64,000 nt of DNA from Mycoemilia scoparia (lineage: Eukaryota > Kickxellomycota > Kickxellomycetes > Kickxellales > Kickxellaceae), in contig JANBPU010000006.1 in the NCBI GenBank assembly GCA_027575805.1, forward strand, positions 72,004-136,003. The letters are read 5' to 3'. Position numbers and translations under genes: made by a program. The notes under the pieces are model-generated. The model was not told where the DNA came from. It was given only the letters and a program-made list of their open reading frames with translations, and searched no databases. Of the stretch, positions 33,177 to 45,100 are shown one piece after another (position 1 is the first letter of the stretch; the number at the start of each line of letters is the position of its first letter).

Positions 33177-34271
33177 TTATTCAAGCACGGTGCGCTTTTG
33201 GGAGTTTATGTACTCAAAGTCATCTTTTGTAAGCTGACCGTTGCTAGCCTTCACTCTGGCGGCAATCTCTCTTTTTTTGTTTTTATAGGCCTTGATTGCT
33301 TCACGCAGTCCCGTTCCAAAGTTACGGTAGCAGACCCATGCGTTTGCCACAGTGACGATTATTAGCACAAACGTAGTGACGATGAAGAATGTCAGGTATT
33401 TTCGAGTATCGGCGTACGGGTCATCGTATTTGTCGATGTTAACATACATGCGTAGGAACTTGTAGATGAAGTAGATTGGGGACAGCCCCAGGCAAACAAT
33501 AACAAACAGCATCAGCCACTTGTTCTCTCTGTGCAGGGCGTAGAAAACGAGAATAAGGAAAATAACGCTGCCAGGAATAACCACCGCCATTTGGACATAT
33601 GTCTCCGCATCGGACTTCTTTAAAACAAGAGTAGCGAGCTGAATAGAGTAGGATATAAAGAAAAATACATCGAGCTTCAGCAGAGTGATGAGGATTTGGT
33701 GGGCCATGTAGGCCCTGTTTATCTTGAGGTTGGCCGAATCAAGTTTTTTGTACACTCTCCATCCGTAATTGTTGTACACTTCGTAGCCGATGATGCCAAA
33801 GGCAATGCTACACAAAAAATAGATGATGATCGTGGAGATTTGTAGCACTTTGTTGTCTTTGTCGTCCTTGAATATGACGGCGGACTCTGTGGGGATCAGG
33901 TAGAATGTTGTGAACTGGATAAGCGCGTATATACAAAGCAGGCCGTTGAAAAGAACGGTGGCGATAATCTGGATGACATTTTTGTAGGCCACGGCATCCC
34001 AGCACAAATAGAACAGGAAGACTTGTGCAACAACAAACAGTGCCTCGTAGACAAGAAAGTTTTCTTGGGAAATCGAGACATCGCGTGGGTAAGCGCCCCA
34101 CGGCTCCTGATCCCCAAATACGCTCTGGTATATGCTATTCGTCTTGTGTATCGCGTATCCCTCTATGCTCACGATTGTTACCAGCTCTATGGCCGCAAGT
34201 AGAACAAATAGTCTGGCCCATATCAGAGTTGGAATACCCAACCGCTTGAGCGCAGCGCTCATTGACATCAT
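33177..34271 (-). CDS. UPF0658 family Golgi membrane protein
   Basis: Single exon, 364 aa, highly hydrophobic. About eight membrane helices are visible, at roughly residues 15-37, 72-93, 98-122, 144-166, 190-215, 227-246, 252-273 and 290-313, with a short charged C-terminus ending QKRTVLE. It resembles the fungal UPF0658 proteins, one of which is placed in the Golgi of fission yeast; no biochemical activity is known to me for the family. Conserved-looking polar motifs between helices include NNYGWRVYKKL and REAIKAYKNKK. ATG 34265 is an alternative start. The family call rests on overall character and length. Confidence 0.7.
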   Translation of the reverse strand: MMSMSAALKRLGIPTLIWARLFVLLAAIELVTIVSIEGYAIHKTNSIYQSVFGDQEPWGAYPRDVSISQENFLVYEALFVVAQVFLFYLCWDAVAYKNVIQIIATVLFNGLLCIYALIQFTTFYLIPTESAVIFKDDKDNKVLQISTIIIYFLCSIAFGIIGYEVYNNYGWRVYKKLDSANLKINRAYMAHQILITLLKLDVFFFISYSIQLATLVLKKSDAETYVQMAVVIPGSVIFLILVFYALHRENKWLMLFVIVCLGLSPIYFIYKFLRMYVNIDKYDDPYADTRKYLTFFIVTTFVLIIVTVANAWVCYRNFGTGLREAIKAYKNKKREIAARVKASNGQLTKDDFEYINSQKRTVLE

Positions 34272-36013
34272 TTGGCTTTAATGGGGGCGAATTTTGCTGC
34301 TTTTGAGACGTGAATTGCAGTGCTGGGCGAAGGCGCCAGGTGGTATTGTAAGCAAAAATATTCAGAAATAAATAGAAAATGGGAAGGTGGAATAATAAAG
34401 CAAGTAGACGGGCATGAGGTTGGAGCGACAACTATTAATACCGCTTTGGTTCATGTTCAGTGTATTATCGACCTAAACAGACATCGCCACTCATGCAACT
34501 GTGCTTTGCTAGAAAACAATGTCTTTTTAGGCACATTGAGAAAAATCTATAATTAAACCATTATATTCTCACAAGTAATGTTTGGTGCTTTTTTATAACT
34601 AGCTTTGGTTTTTGCCTAATATAAATAAAGTAAGCATAAACCATATTTACTAGGTTTTTTGGTGGTATGATAAATGTATCGATTCCAAAATAGGGCCGTG
34701 CTGGTGTTCTTTATGAGCATGGGGATGGCTGTTAAGGTATTTTTCAAGATGGTAGTGTTGATGCTACAGCCAAAGTAGCAAGAAGCGCATTTTTTAGAAG
34801 CCATTGGGAGTAGGGTGTCGCTCAGGATAAAGCATGTAAAAAGCAGATATTTACTTGGTACTGCTACTGCTTCTTTTAAAAAGTGGCTGAGTAAACCCAG
34901 CATGGGACATCGAAGCGATATATTCCAGAAAAATACAAACATAAGCATGACTATTAATGCAAGCAATACAAGATGTCATCATACACATGAGCCTTATTTC
35001 TTCTTGTCTGTTTAACTTTCATTCCATGTGCTTGAGTGTTGATTTCCTGTTGTTAAAGCTCCTGGAAGGTGAGGAGTACACTAATCTCGTTGCCATACTT
35101 TTGAGTTTCTGGACCACATCCTCTTATGTGTAATTTTAATAGATCAACGGAGGGGCAGTACGTTTTGCCGTCATTGTATAAGAGCTAATGGGTAGAATAG
35201 CAAAAATGATAGCAAATCTAAAACCTTTGTGAATTGCTCTGTTTTGGCAATATCTAGTATAGTATAGTATAGTATAGGAGTTATTTTGAAATAAATCTAA
35301 AGATCGTGCAGATTTTAATAATTTTCATATAGCAGTTTTTAAAATATTTATCGCCGTGTGTATGTAAATGGCTGTAAAATTGGAAGGAATCGTAGTAGAT
35401 ATCAGATCCAGTATGTCAAATTATTACCTTTTAAAGCGGCGATATATAAAAAGCGTGGTTATTGTATTAATGTTTCCCAGATCAGGCATTTCGACTAAGG
35501 AAATATCTTGCTTTGGACTAAAATGACCTTAAAATGTAAAGTGTATATCTATTTTAAATGAAGGCTAGATTTGTGTAAAATTGATGTAACTTTTATTGCT
35601 TATTAAAGGATTACAAAGCTGTATTTGAAATGCAAAGGCCAAAAGTTAAGGCCTATTACTCTGGAGCTATCCTACCTAACTTTATAGTATTATTTACAGG
35701 GAATTGTTTTTATAGCTTTAAATTGCCAACAAAGTTGTTTAAAATCCAGCACTTTTACAAAGTTGGAAATGTAGCGCTAGTTCTTATTTAATCAAATCAA
35801 TAAAGCGAGATCAAAAATTTGTGATGATTTTACGTACTGAAGATTTTTTTCTGAATTGCTCCCTCATAGTCAGTGAAGATTAGCTTTTGCCCATTATTCG
35901 CTCTGCCAACCACAAACTAAAATCCTTTACGTTGGTTCTGCTCTCTACTTCTTGTCGTGATATTATAATATACATATATATTTGAACATTTGTGTCGAGA
36001 GATTCGTTGTAAA
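34272..36013. other. Gene-poor AT-rich region upstream of CBF5
   Basis: About 1.7 kb with no recognisable gene; short ORFs (for example minus 34616-34966) lack domains. It contains a pentanucleotide tandem tract (tatag units, 35254-35277). The final few hundred bases should contain the CBF5 promoter. Confidence 0.45.
35254..35277. repeat. Pentanucleotide microsatellite (TATAG)n
   Basis: Nearly five direct units of tatag in the gene-poor stretch. Confidence 0.8.
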
Positions 36014-37612
36014 ATGAGCAGTGTAGGAGCTATTCAAAAGTCGCAGGACTTTGCAATTAAACCCGATTCGAATACGCCGGCCCTTGATACATCCAAATGG
36101 CCTCTTTTGCTAAAGGTATGCCTTTTCTACTTGCCAGACGAGAAAATGTATTGAAATGTTGTGGTAACTAAACTCCTTCTGGGCGATGCATATATATAGA
36201 ATTACGACAAACTTCACGTTAGAACTGGTCATTACACACCAATTCCTGTTGGCTCTACACCCCTCAAGCGTGATATCTACAACTACATCAGGTATCCTGT
36301 CTATATTTTTACATTTATACAAATCATATGGCTACATTTATTCATTCATTCATTCCTGACTCGTTTGAAAAATTATAGATATGGTGTAATTAATCTCGAC
36401 AAGCCCTCAAACCCATCATCCCACGAAGTTGTTGCTTGGATCAGACGTATTTTGCGTGTAGACAAGACCGGCCATTCCGGAACCCTTGATCCAAAGGTCA
36501 CTGGCTGTTTAATCGTTTGCATTGACCGTGCTACTCGCCTTGTTAAATCCCAGCAGGGTGCTGGTAAGGAGTACGTTTGTGTTTTGCGCCTCCACGATGC
36601 TATCGAATCCGAGCTCCAGCTTGCAAAGGGCATTGAGACCCTTACTGGTGCTTTGTTCCAGCGCCCACCTCTCATTTCGGCCGTCAAGCGCCAGCTCCGT
36701 GTCCGCACCATATACGAATCCAAGCTCATTGAGTTTGACAATGACAGACACCTTGCTGCTTTCTGGGTCTCTTGTGAGGCTGGTACTTATATGCGTACCA
36801 TGTGCGTGCACCTTGGTCTCCTCCTTGGTGTCGGCGGCCATATGCAGGAACTCCGCCGTGTCCGCTCTGGTGCTCTTTGCGAAAACGATAACCTTGTCAC
36901 CATGCACGACATTTTGGATGCCCAATGGGTCTATGACAACACAAAGAACGAGGACTATCTCCGCCGTGTCGTCCGTCCTCTTGAATGGCTCCTCGTCAGC
37001 TACAAGCGTATTGTGGTAAAGGATTCTGCTGTCAATGCTGTTTGCTATGGTGCCAAGATGATGGTTCCTGGTCTTTTGCGCTTTGAAGCCGGAATTGAAG
37101 TTGGTGACGAGGTTGTTTTGATGACCACCAAGGGCGAGGCCATTGCCCTTGCTATTGCTCAGATGACAACTTCTGTTATGGCCACTTGCGATCATGGTGT
37201 TGTTGCCAAGATCAAGCGTGTTATTATGGAGCGCGACACGTACCCTCGCAAGTGGGGTCTCGGTCCAAGGGCCCAGGAAAAGAAGAAGATGATCAAGGAC
37301 GGAAAGCTTGACAAGTTTGGTCGTGCCAACGAAAACACACCAACCTCATGGAAGAGCTTGTACGTTGACTTTAACAGCACTACCGATCAAGATCAGCCTG
37401 CTGTAGTAACTGCTGCACCTGCAACTACAGGCGCTGTTAAACGCTCTGTCTCCGAAGTTGAACCCAGCACTCCAGAGATCAGCGATGCCGAATCAGAAAA
37501 GAAGAGCAAGGATGAGAAAAAGAAGGAAAAGAAGGAAAAGAAAAAGAAGCAGAAGCTCAACCCTGACGGAACACCAAAGAAGTCAAAGAAGGACAAAAAG
37601 AAGGATAAATAA
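36014..37612 (+). CDS. CBF5: H/ACA snoRNP pseudouridine synthase Cbf5 (dyskerin)
   Basis: Catalytic subunit of H/ACA snoRNPs, which pseudouridylate rRNA and snRNA. Exons 36014-36115, 36200-36291 and 36379-37612 give 475 aa. The dyskerin N-terminus ([29 protein letters not shown]) is intact. The TruB domain has [11 protein letters not shown] with the catalytic aspartate near residue 101, followed by [10 protein letters not shown] and [20 protein letters not shown]. The PUA domain starts around [20 protein letters not shown]. The tail is the expected lysine-rich K/E/D repeat. Conservation to yeast and human is very high across the core. Codon use is more C-ending than in neighbours, consistent with high expression. 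Confidence 0.97.
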
Positions 37613-38031
37613 ATCGTTACCATCTCATGACAATTACCTTTTCATTGATGTCCGCCATACTAAAAATGTGTGATTGGCAATGGCCTTTTCATTAAAATTA
37701 TTTTATTTTTATTACAATGTTATTCTTTCATAAATATAACACTATTGGTGTGTGCTATACCTCTCTAATGATTAAAGAAATAATGTGACTAGTAGTGCTT
37801 GAAACAGTCTATAGCCTTATTGATGTATATTATCTTTTGCTTTTATTAGGCTTGGGATTTCTTGGGATGATACATTATGATGTTAGTAGAGTACTAAATT
37901 TTTGACTCCTCGCATGTAAAATTGGGCCTCTCCCCATAAGTTCAATTATGTAAAACCCAAAAACTTTTCAGTCAAAGGACCGTTCATTATTAATTTAAAC
38001 AAGGACAGCAAAACCATAGGCATAATAGGAA

Positions 38032-39924
38032 ATGGACGGCCAACTTAATGAGGTATATAATACTAAGACACTGGTTATATAAAGCATCAATGGTGTGCGA
38101 CAACAACTAATAACTGTCCGTATATATTTGCTTATGTTAGCTTATCGAGTTTCTTGATAACCCAAGAAGAGATGTAAGATCACACAAACGCAGGTGGAGC
38201 TGTGATACTATGTAAAATGGAGAATTGCGCAGTGCTTACCACTTGATTATATATCCTTGTATATCGCTTCTAGTTGAGACAAGTGGCTGCTAGCTACATA
38301 GTGGGGTTTGCTAGTCCAAGCTCAGATCACTTTGATCTGCTAGTATCAAAAGCAGAAAAAGTGATACCCCCACTGGTAAAATTGTGTAATGATGAAGAGG
38401 TAATTGGGAGCACGTAGGATTTAATGTTGTATAAAAGGTTTCTCAAATTCGTTTGCATATTAATGACAAATGTGAATTATGATTTGGTTTTTAGCTTACA
38501 GTTCACGACGCCGTGCGTAGTCTTGTCAATCTCAGTACAAAGACATCTACTCTCAAGTATCTTCAATCTGAAGATATAATCAAAATGGTTTTGAGCAAAA
38601 TAACAGTGTGTATTCCTAGAAACCACCTCTGCACTCAGTAAATATACTTGTGGCCTGACGTCTTTACACAGCACTGAGAATTAACATATCGATCTTGTGA
38701 TTGTACTAGAACCCAAAATGTGTCACTGCCGACCTATTTTGTATGCTTTTGTCCAATATGACAAAAGACGAGGCCATTGTGTCAAGTTTGGTAAAATTGG
38801 AAATACCAAAGAACCCGAACTTGTGTCCATCAGAATCGGCATTGGATCAGCTCACAGATGTCTTTATCAAAGGAATTGACAAGGGTTACAACAAGGATGC
38901 TAACTTCCACTTCCTTTCTAGCGTGTTTGCTGATATAAGCATGGTAAATAATACACATCTATAGCTATTTTGCTGAATATTGATTGATTTGTGTCTGTAT
39001 ACATCTAAGCATGGGGTTATAAATTGGAATATAGGTTCCAATGGGCCGCGTTTACTTTTTGAGTAACTCAAAGACCGATGGGAAGGCACCACTGACTAAA
39101 CTTATAGTTTTTAGCGAACATCCTGACACTATTAGAAGAGGGGGAGTCGCAACAGCAATGAAGTAAGGGCGAATAGAATATAAGATTGCAATTGATGAGG
39201 CTGAAAATAAGACAGGTCTGTTATACTACTCAGACTAAATGCCTGCTTTGGTTGTCCAATGTAGGAATGTGTGCTTTGAAAAAGACCGTCATTTGGAGAT
39301 CCTTTCTGAAGACAGTGTCAACATCCTACCATACTTGCTGTTGCCCCTCTGTGGCCCAGAGGAGTACGATATTGAGGTAAGAATGACTTAAAAGATATAT
39401 CAGCCGTGTTCTTTAAATATATATACATGTATAAATATATAGTTGATGACCCAAATGTGTATCTAATAGGACATGGATGGTATGCCCGATGAAGTTCAAT
39501 TACTTGGTGATGAAAAGGCAAGTCTTCAAAATAAAGAGCAACTGGCTCAGTTATTATAGTATCTCTCAGACATATACTACTTGCTTGGGAACTAACATAC
39601 AAAAAGAATAATCTGTAAATAATATAGAAACGCGAAGTGGATCCAACAATCCGTAGAACTTTGGTTGAAGCGATTCTGCTGCTCACAACTACGCTAAAGG
39701 GGCGTGAGTACTTGAGAGAGCGCAAGGTTTATCCTATTCTCAGAGAAACGCACAAAGTCGAGGAGGATGGCGAGACCATTGATGTTATCGACAGAGCAGT
39801 GCAGGTCCTCATGAGAGATGAAAGCAAAGAAACGCTCAAGGAAGGCGAGGAAGAGCAGCCAGTTGCTCAAAAGCCCAAAAAGGTCAAGGTGACTGAGGAA
39901 GAAGCCATGTTTGAAGAAGTATAA
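38032..39924 (+). CDS. HGH1: Hgh1 (eEF2-specific folding chaperone, HEAT/armadillo repeats)
   Basis: Nine small exons are joined in phase: 38032-38052, 38141-38173, 38274-38399, 38495-38605, 38710-38943, 39035-39162, 39265-39376, 39470-39517 and 39628-39924, giving 369 aa. The first exons encode LNELIEFLDNPRRDLRQVAA and GFASPSSDHFDLL, the family's HEAT start. Later ones encode MLLSNMTKDEA, ATAMKNVCFEKDRH, DSVNILPYLLLPLCGPEEYD, VDPTIRRTLVEAILLLTTT and an acidic C-terminus. These match the HGH1/FAM203 domains that help eEF2 fold with CCT/TRiC. The first two exons, 21 and 33 nt, are micro-exons easily missed by gene finders. The intron 39518-39627 uses a GC donor (AAG|gcaagt). The gene is convergent with XAP5, with 144 bp between stops. 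Confidence 0.92.
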
Positions 39925-40068
39925 GCACTTTCTATTGCTTCCCATCAGAGTATAACGCCCTTTATTCCAAAAAAGAAAAAATGCTTGTCATGTTTTTTCT
40001 AAACAAAAGGAACATTAAAATAAAAAGATAATAATAGTCCAAATAAAGTTGCACAGATAGCATCCTTT

Positions 40069-41653
40069 TTATGAGCCCTTGATGGAATACTTTCCATAGT
40101 CTTTTTCTGGATCATAGATCTCCCAACGACTAGCTGGAAATATGTGCTTGTTGCGTTCATACCAACTTCTCTCACAAACCTTTCCGGCGTGCGACTCGTC
40201 CTTTTCGACTGTCGCATCGCTGATCATTCTAATATCTTCATGAACATCAAAGCTGAAAAGTGGGCCGGATTTTCCACGAGCCTTGTTGACAATGAATTCG
40301 TAAAATGTGTAGTGCTAACCAATGACATAAAGTTGGCCATGTTAAAAATAGGAGCCGGGCAAATATTAAAAGTGAACGTGTGAAGTATAAAGGGAAAATA
40401 GTGTCAACTTACATGGGGAATTATGAGATCTTCTTTTATATACATCAAGCTATCAACGCTGCAGCCACGAAGCTCCTTTACCTGTTCTCGACACTTTTCC
40501 AAAAACATCGCAATTGTGTCACCTTTGCTGCACTATAGATTATTTCAAAGTCAGTGTCACGACGAGGTGATATTTCTCAACCAAGATGATGTTTTAGAAA
40601 TGTTTACCTCAACTTGTTTGCGATGGCCTGACCCGTCCCAATAACTGTATGTTATCTGAATCCTTTCCTCTATTTATTAGTTCGAAACATTGCTTGTTAT
40701 AGTGTATTCAGGGCTAGCAATTCACCCAATGCTGGCAGTGGAAAGGCACAAGAAGATTGCCATCTTACTTTTGATCTTTTCTTGTTTGCTTAGCCACTCT
40801 TGTCTAAGACTCTCCCGAAGCATTGCCTCCTCGGCATCTCTGTCTCTATCCGGCAAAAAGCTCGTATCGACGAATGGGTTTTTTGTAAGTTTCTTGGCAT
40901 CCGCTTTCTTGGAGTCCTCATCTACAACAAAGAAGTTGTTATAAACTATTGGTATATTTTATGCTTCTTCGCTATTCTAATAAAAGTAGTCAGGCCTACC
41001 CGACTTGTCCTTTTTCAAGGCTTTCCCTTTCTTTATCGAATCTCCTTCACTGGCACCAGCAACCTCCTCTTCATCATCACCCACATCGAACGAAAGCTTT
41101 GTGGCCTCGGTATACTTTTTTCGTTTCTTGGTCTTCTTTTCCCTATAGCCAAGAACCAATATCCAGTAAATATACATACATCTGCAAATATATTTGATTT
41201 TTGCTTAATATTTGGGTATAAACCACAAGGGCTTAGACAAAAATGGGCCTCCCAAGTAGTTGGGTATGGAATGGCCTATGAATGGACCAAAATCTGGCGA
41301 GATCCCATTCCTGCCTAACATGCATTTGATCTCAAGTGAAGTCTCACCATCCGGTTTATAAAGTACCCTTACTTTTTAACTGCTGTCTTTGCGGCCTCGC
41401 GTTCTCTCTGCTCCTCAAGATTTTCTCTGATACGCTGGAAATCCTCGAGCTTAACCAAACCGACAGTTGATTTCTTTAGGGTGGCCTCCATGCCATCATT
41501 TTCTGAAACGAATCTGTCGTTTCCAACAATGATTTCGCTGTCCTTGGTTATCTTTTTCTTTTGGCGGTCAAAGTCGGCCAACATGGCTTGCCTCTGCTTC
41601 TCCAGAAGACTGTGCCTATACCCTTCTTTACCGCCTCCTTTATATTCAGCCAT
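40069..41653 (-). CDS. XAP5/FAM50 family nuclear protein
   Basis: XAP5/FAM50 proteins are nuclear and linked to splicing or chromatin-transcription control. Exon 1 is 41373-41653 (MAEYKG...[12 protein letters not shown], the conserved XAP5 N-terminus). Exon 2 is 41000-41142 ([16 protein letters not shown], then an acidic and lysine stretch). A further exon at about 40774-40924 encodes [18 protein letters not shown] and [15 protein letters not shown]. Smaller exons then lead to [10 protein letters not shown] and to the C-terminal block [21 protein letters not shown], the family's most conserved part, ending at 40069. The 230 nt intron 41143-41372 contains a family B element. Exon limits in the 40400-40760 part are approximate. 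Confidence 0.92.
41233..41319. mobile_element. Family B inverted-repeat element, copy B1 (core), inside an XAP5 intron
   Basis: The core is 87 bp. The left end ttagacaaaaatgggcctcc and right end gatcccattcctgcctaa are imperfect inverted repeats. The interior ggaccaaaatctgg is shared with the other copies. Similarity extends outward on both sides (ccacaaggg on the left, aagtgaagtctc on the right), so the full element is nearer 130 bp. It lies within XAP5 intron 41143-41372. Confidence 0.78.
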
Positions 41654-42197
41654 TGATATAGTTCTTGGTTAGTTGGTTCTTCCAAAAAACGAATGGGATG
41701 AGTTTAATGTACCATCTATTTTTCGTGGAGATAGGTACAAGGAATTAAAAAAGATGTTATTTTGATTGCGAACTATATTTACATGATAGTTATGGTTCAA
41801 AAGCAGTCAGATGAAAAAATTGCTGTGCCAAAATTTGTGCTGCTACTGATTGTCTGTCAAAGTATAGTTGGCACTGCAAAGCGGTCAAGCAATGAGAATT
41901 ATCTTGAGTGGATATCACTTTAGCATCCCTTTGCTTGTAAGAAGCATCATAACATTTGACCAAGTAAAACTCACTCACAAGCCACGCCGCTTTGCTGGAA
42001 AAATAACTTTATGTTTTTTTCGCATCGATACGCCTATAGCATTGTCAAGAGTGGAAAGAGGGGTTGGGCGCAATGCTACATCACCAGAAATCATATAATT
42101 TTCTGATCAAATGTTCCCAAAAAGCAAAATAACACCAATGCTGTCTAAAAGGGCAAACAGTGTTGTTTCTTGCTTTAATATTTATTTTGTTCGTGCC
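41654..42197. promoter_or_regulatory. Divergent XAP5 / NUP155 promoter region
   Basis: Five hundred and forty-four bp separate the two start codons. No specific sites were recognised; ORFs here (plus 41868-42098) have no domain. Confidence 0.5.
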
Positions 42198-45100
42198 ATG
42201 ACCATTCCAGCTAGCATGAATTCCAGTGATTCAAAAACGACATCTCTGGACAAGGCTGCAGAGCTGGTTGCTGAGAACATACGCAGCGAAGAGAAGTTTC
42301 CACTAGTATCTGACCTACTACACAGTACGTATCTATAAACTTGTTGTGAGCAGCTAACAAATGATCATCCATGAAGTGGTGGTATTTAAGCTATAATGTC
42401 ATTCAATTTGGTGCAATGTAGCCTCGTCCTCCGCCGAGTACCGTGTCCCTGCATCCCATGGCTGGAATGTGATTGAGTTACAAAAATCAATCCCCCTTCC
42501 AGATGCGCTTTTTGAACAGTACGATTGTAAGTTTCTAGCTATGCTGTAGAGATATGAAGATTAATACCCATGTAGAATTGGGCCTAAATATGCATCCCTT
42601 CTTATAGTGCTCCAGTGCCGTTGTTTCATGGGATTTTTTCCCGAAATTAAGCGTGCTTGGATAACTGTCGACCACCGACTGTTCCTTTGGAACTATTCAG
42701 AGGGAAACGACTTTTATTCCTTTGAAGATCAGGAGCAGGTTATTGTTAGCGTAGCCCTTGCCAAACCCAAGCCTGGCGTTTTTGTAGACGATATTCAATA
42801 CGTGATGGCTGTGGCAACTCCCCTGGAGGTGTTGCTTTTGGGCGTGAGTGTTGAAAAGAACTTGACGACGGCGGCTGGGGATATTACACTATATGCTACA
42901 CACATGTCCGTGCCTGCAGACAATGTTGCCATGACCGCCATGGTTGGAACCAGCGAGGGCAGGATTTTTATGGCAGGAAATGATGGGCATCTTTATGAAT
43001 TTCAGTACCAGTCTGAGGATGGCTGGCTGAGCAAGCGTTGCAAAAAAGTCAACCTTACCCTAACTACCATATCCTACTTTATTCCCACCTTCTTTGTCCG
43101 ATCCAATGATGATCCAGTAGTCTCTTTGGTTGTTGACAACGAACGCAAAACACTATACATGCTCACACAAAAATCTTCCATAGAGATCATATACCTTGGG
43201 CCCAAAGGAAACGAGTTTTTCCGCGTCTTCCGCCACAATAATATAGCAACCGCTGCTTCGATGATATGTCCATCCTTCACAGAAGGCTCGAGTCCAGATT
43301 TTCGCATTGTATCCATACATGTTGTTCCTCGCTCAGAGTCCAGAATTCTCCACCTTGTTGCAATTACTTCTGGGGGAACAAGATTGTATTTCTCTGCTAT
43401 CAAGCGTAATATGCGCTACTATGAAGGAACAACAGCGATTCCCGCTCGTCACTCTATTCCTGAAACATTAGATCTTGTACACGTTCGCCTTCCCGAACAG
43501 CAGGGATATCAAAGTCAGAATCAGCAACTAGGCAGCTACCCTACTGGGAACATTGCCAAATTGCCAAATTTTATCCACACTGCTTGCTACAGCAATGGCG
43601 TAACAATTATGGCCAATGCTCAAAATGATGAACATGACTCGATAATTGGCACAGCCCCGGACTGTGGCTACATTCTCAAGCAGCTTTCTAGTGTATGTAT
43701 AAAACATATTATCTGACATATATATATGTGTTTATTATCCCTTTTCTGTTATAGCTTATTCCACTCTGTTTTCACAAATCATTGTAGATGACTCGTGCTA
43801 CTTTGACTGAGCTAAGCTCTACCACCTTAATTAATGGCAAGACTTGGGCAATTGCTGAAATCGACTCTTCAAATGAAAAGCATTTCAATGACCTTGATAC
43901 TGTTTCATGCAGCTCTCCTCGTATTTTTGCCGTGTTGACGAACTCTGGCGTTAACATTCTATCTAAACGCAGACCAGTCGATCTACTATTATATATCCTT
44001 TCTAATTCTACCCCACAGGGAGGCGAGCTCCAAGAATTCATATCGATATACGGTCAAGCCCAGACTTGCGCCATGTGTTTAACTATCCTTTGTGCCGATA
44101 CATTTGATCAGCGCATGCTAAGCGTACAGGCAGTCGCATCTGCTGTAACAGTACTATTTGAGTTTGGTGGGGCACCATCTATTAACGAAAGGGCACAATT
44201 CGGATCAAGTGAAACTACACCTTCCGTAAAATACAGTGGAAGACATGATGGTCTTGTTCTATATATGAGCCGGATATTGATGACAATTTGGAATAAATCG
44301 CCATTAGTATTGTTCAAGGAGGGATTGGATGTTCCACTGCTCAAGGTTCAGCAGTCCATTAGATCTCTTTCAGAAATCCAGTCATCCCTTTCTAGGCTTC
44401 GTAAAGTCATTGACGAGAACCCCAGATTCATTCCCGAACAGCTTGGAGAAAACGCTGTATTTAGCCCAAATTTCAAATCACCCAAAGATTCTTCTGGGGT
44501 TGTTCACAACACTAGCGAGGCATGGCAAGCCGAAGCCAGCTCCTTGGCCTTGATTTATGACCTACTCATTCAGTCTATTGAGGCAATCTCATTTTTGTGC
44601 CTTTTGTCCGATTTCGGGATTACCAAAGCCTCTACCAAAATGTCAGAAGGTAATAAAGAAGGGGCCACAAAGCTCACGTTTGAACAAATAATTTGTACTG
44701 AGGCTGGACGAAAAGTGTGCAAGGATCTGATAATGAACGTCATCAATATGCAGTTGGACCAAAATATGAGTGTCGAGAGCATCAGTGATATCCTTGGGCA
44801 GCGCTGCTCTTCCTTCTTTTCTGATACTGATGTTACATTTTACAAGGGGCTTGAATGTATTAAGCAGGCCAAAGAAAGCGATGAGGCGTCCAATTCTTCT
44901 ATACTCCTTCAAGAGTCATTGAAGCTTTTCAAATCGATCTGTGGGGTTTTAACAATTGAAAAAATCGACGATATAGTTCAAGACTACCTTGATTTAAAAT
45001 ATGAGGACGGTGCATTGTCTTTGGTGCTATTATCAGCCTTGCAGGGTGACCCAGCAGATTCAGCAATGGCTTTCTGGAAGGAGGGAATGCCAGAAAATGA

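Noticed and set aside
42607..42609. Independent start of the NUP155 propeller at 42607
   Set aside because: That position is GTG, not ATG; the conserved upstream exons (42198-42324, 42422-42526) splice in phase to 42608.
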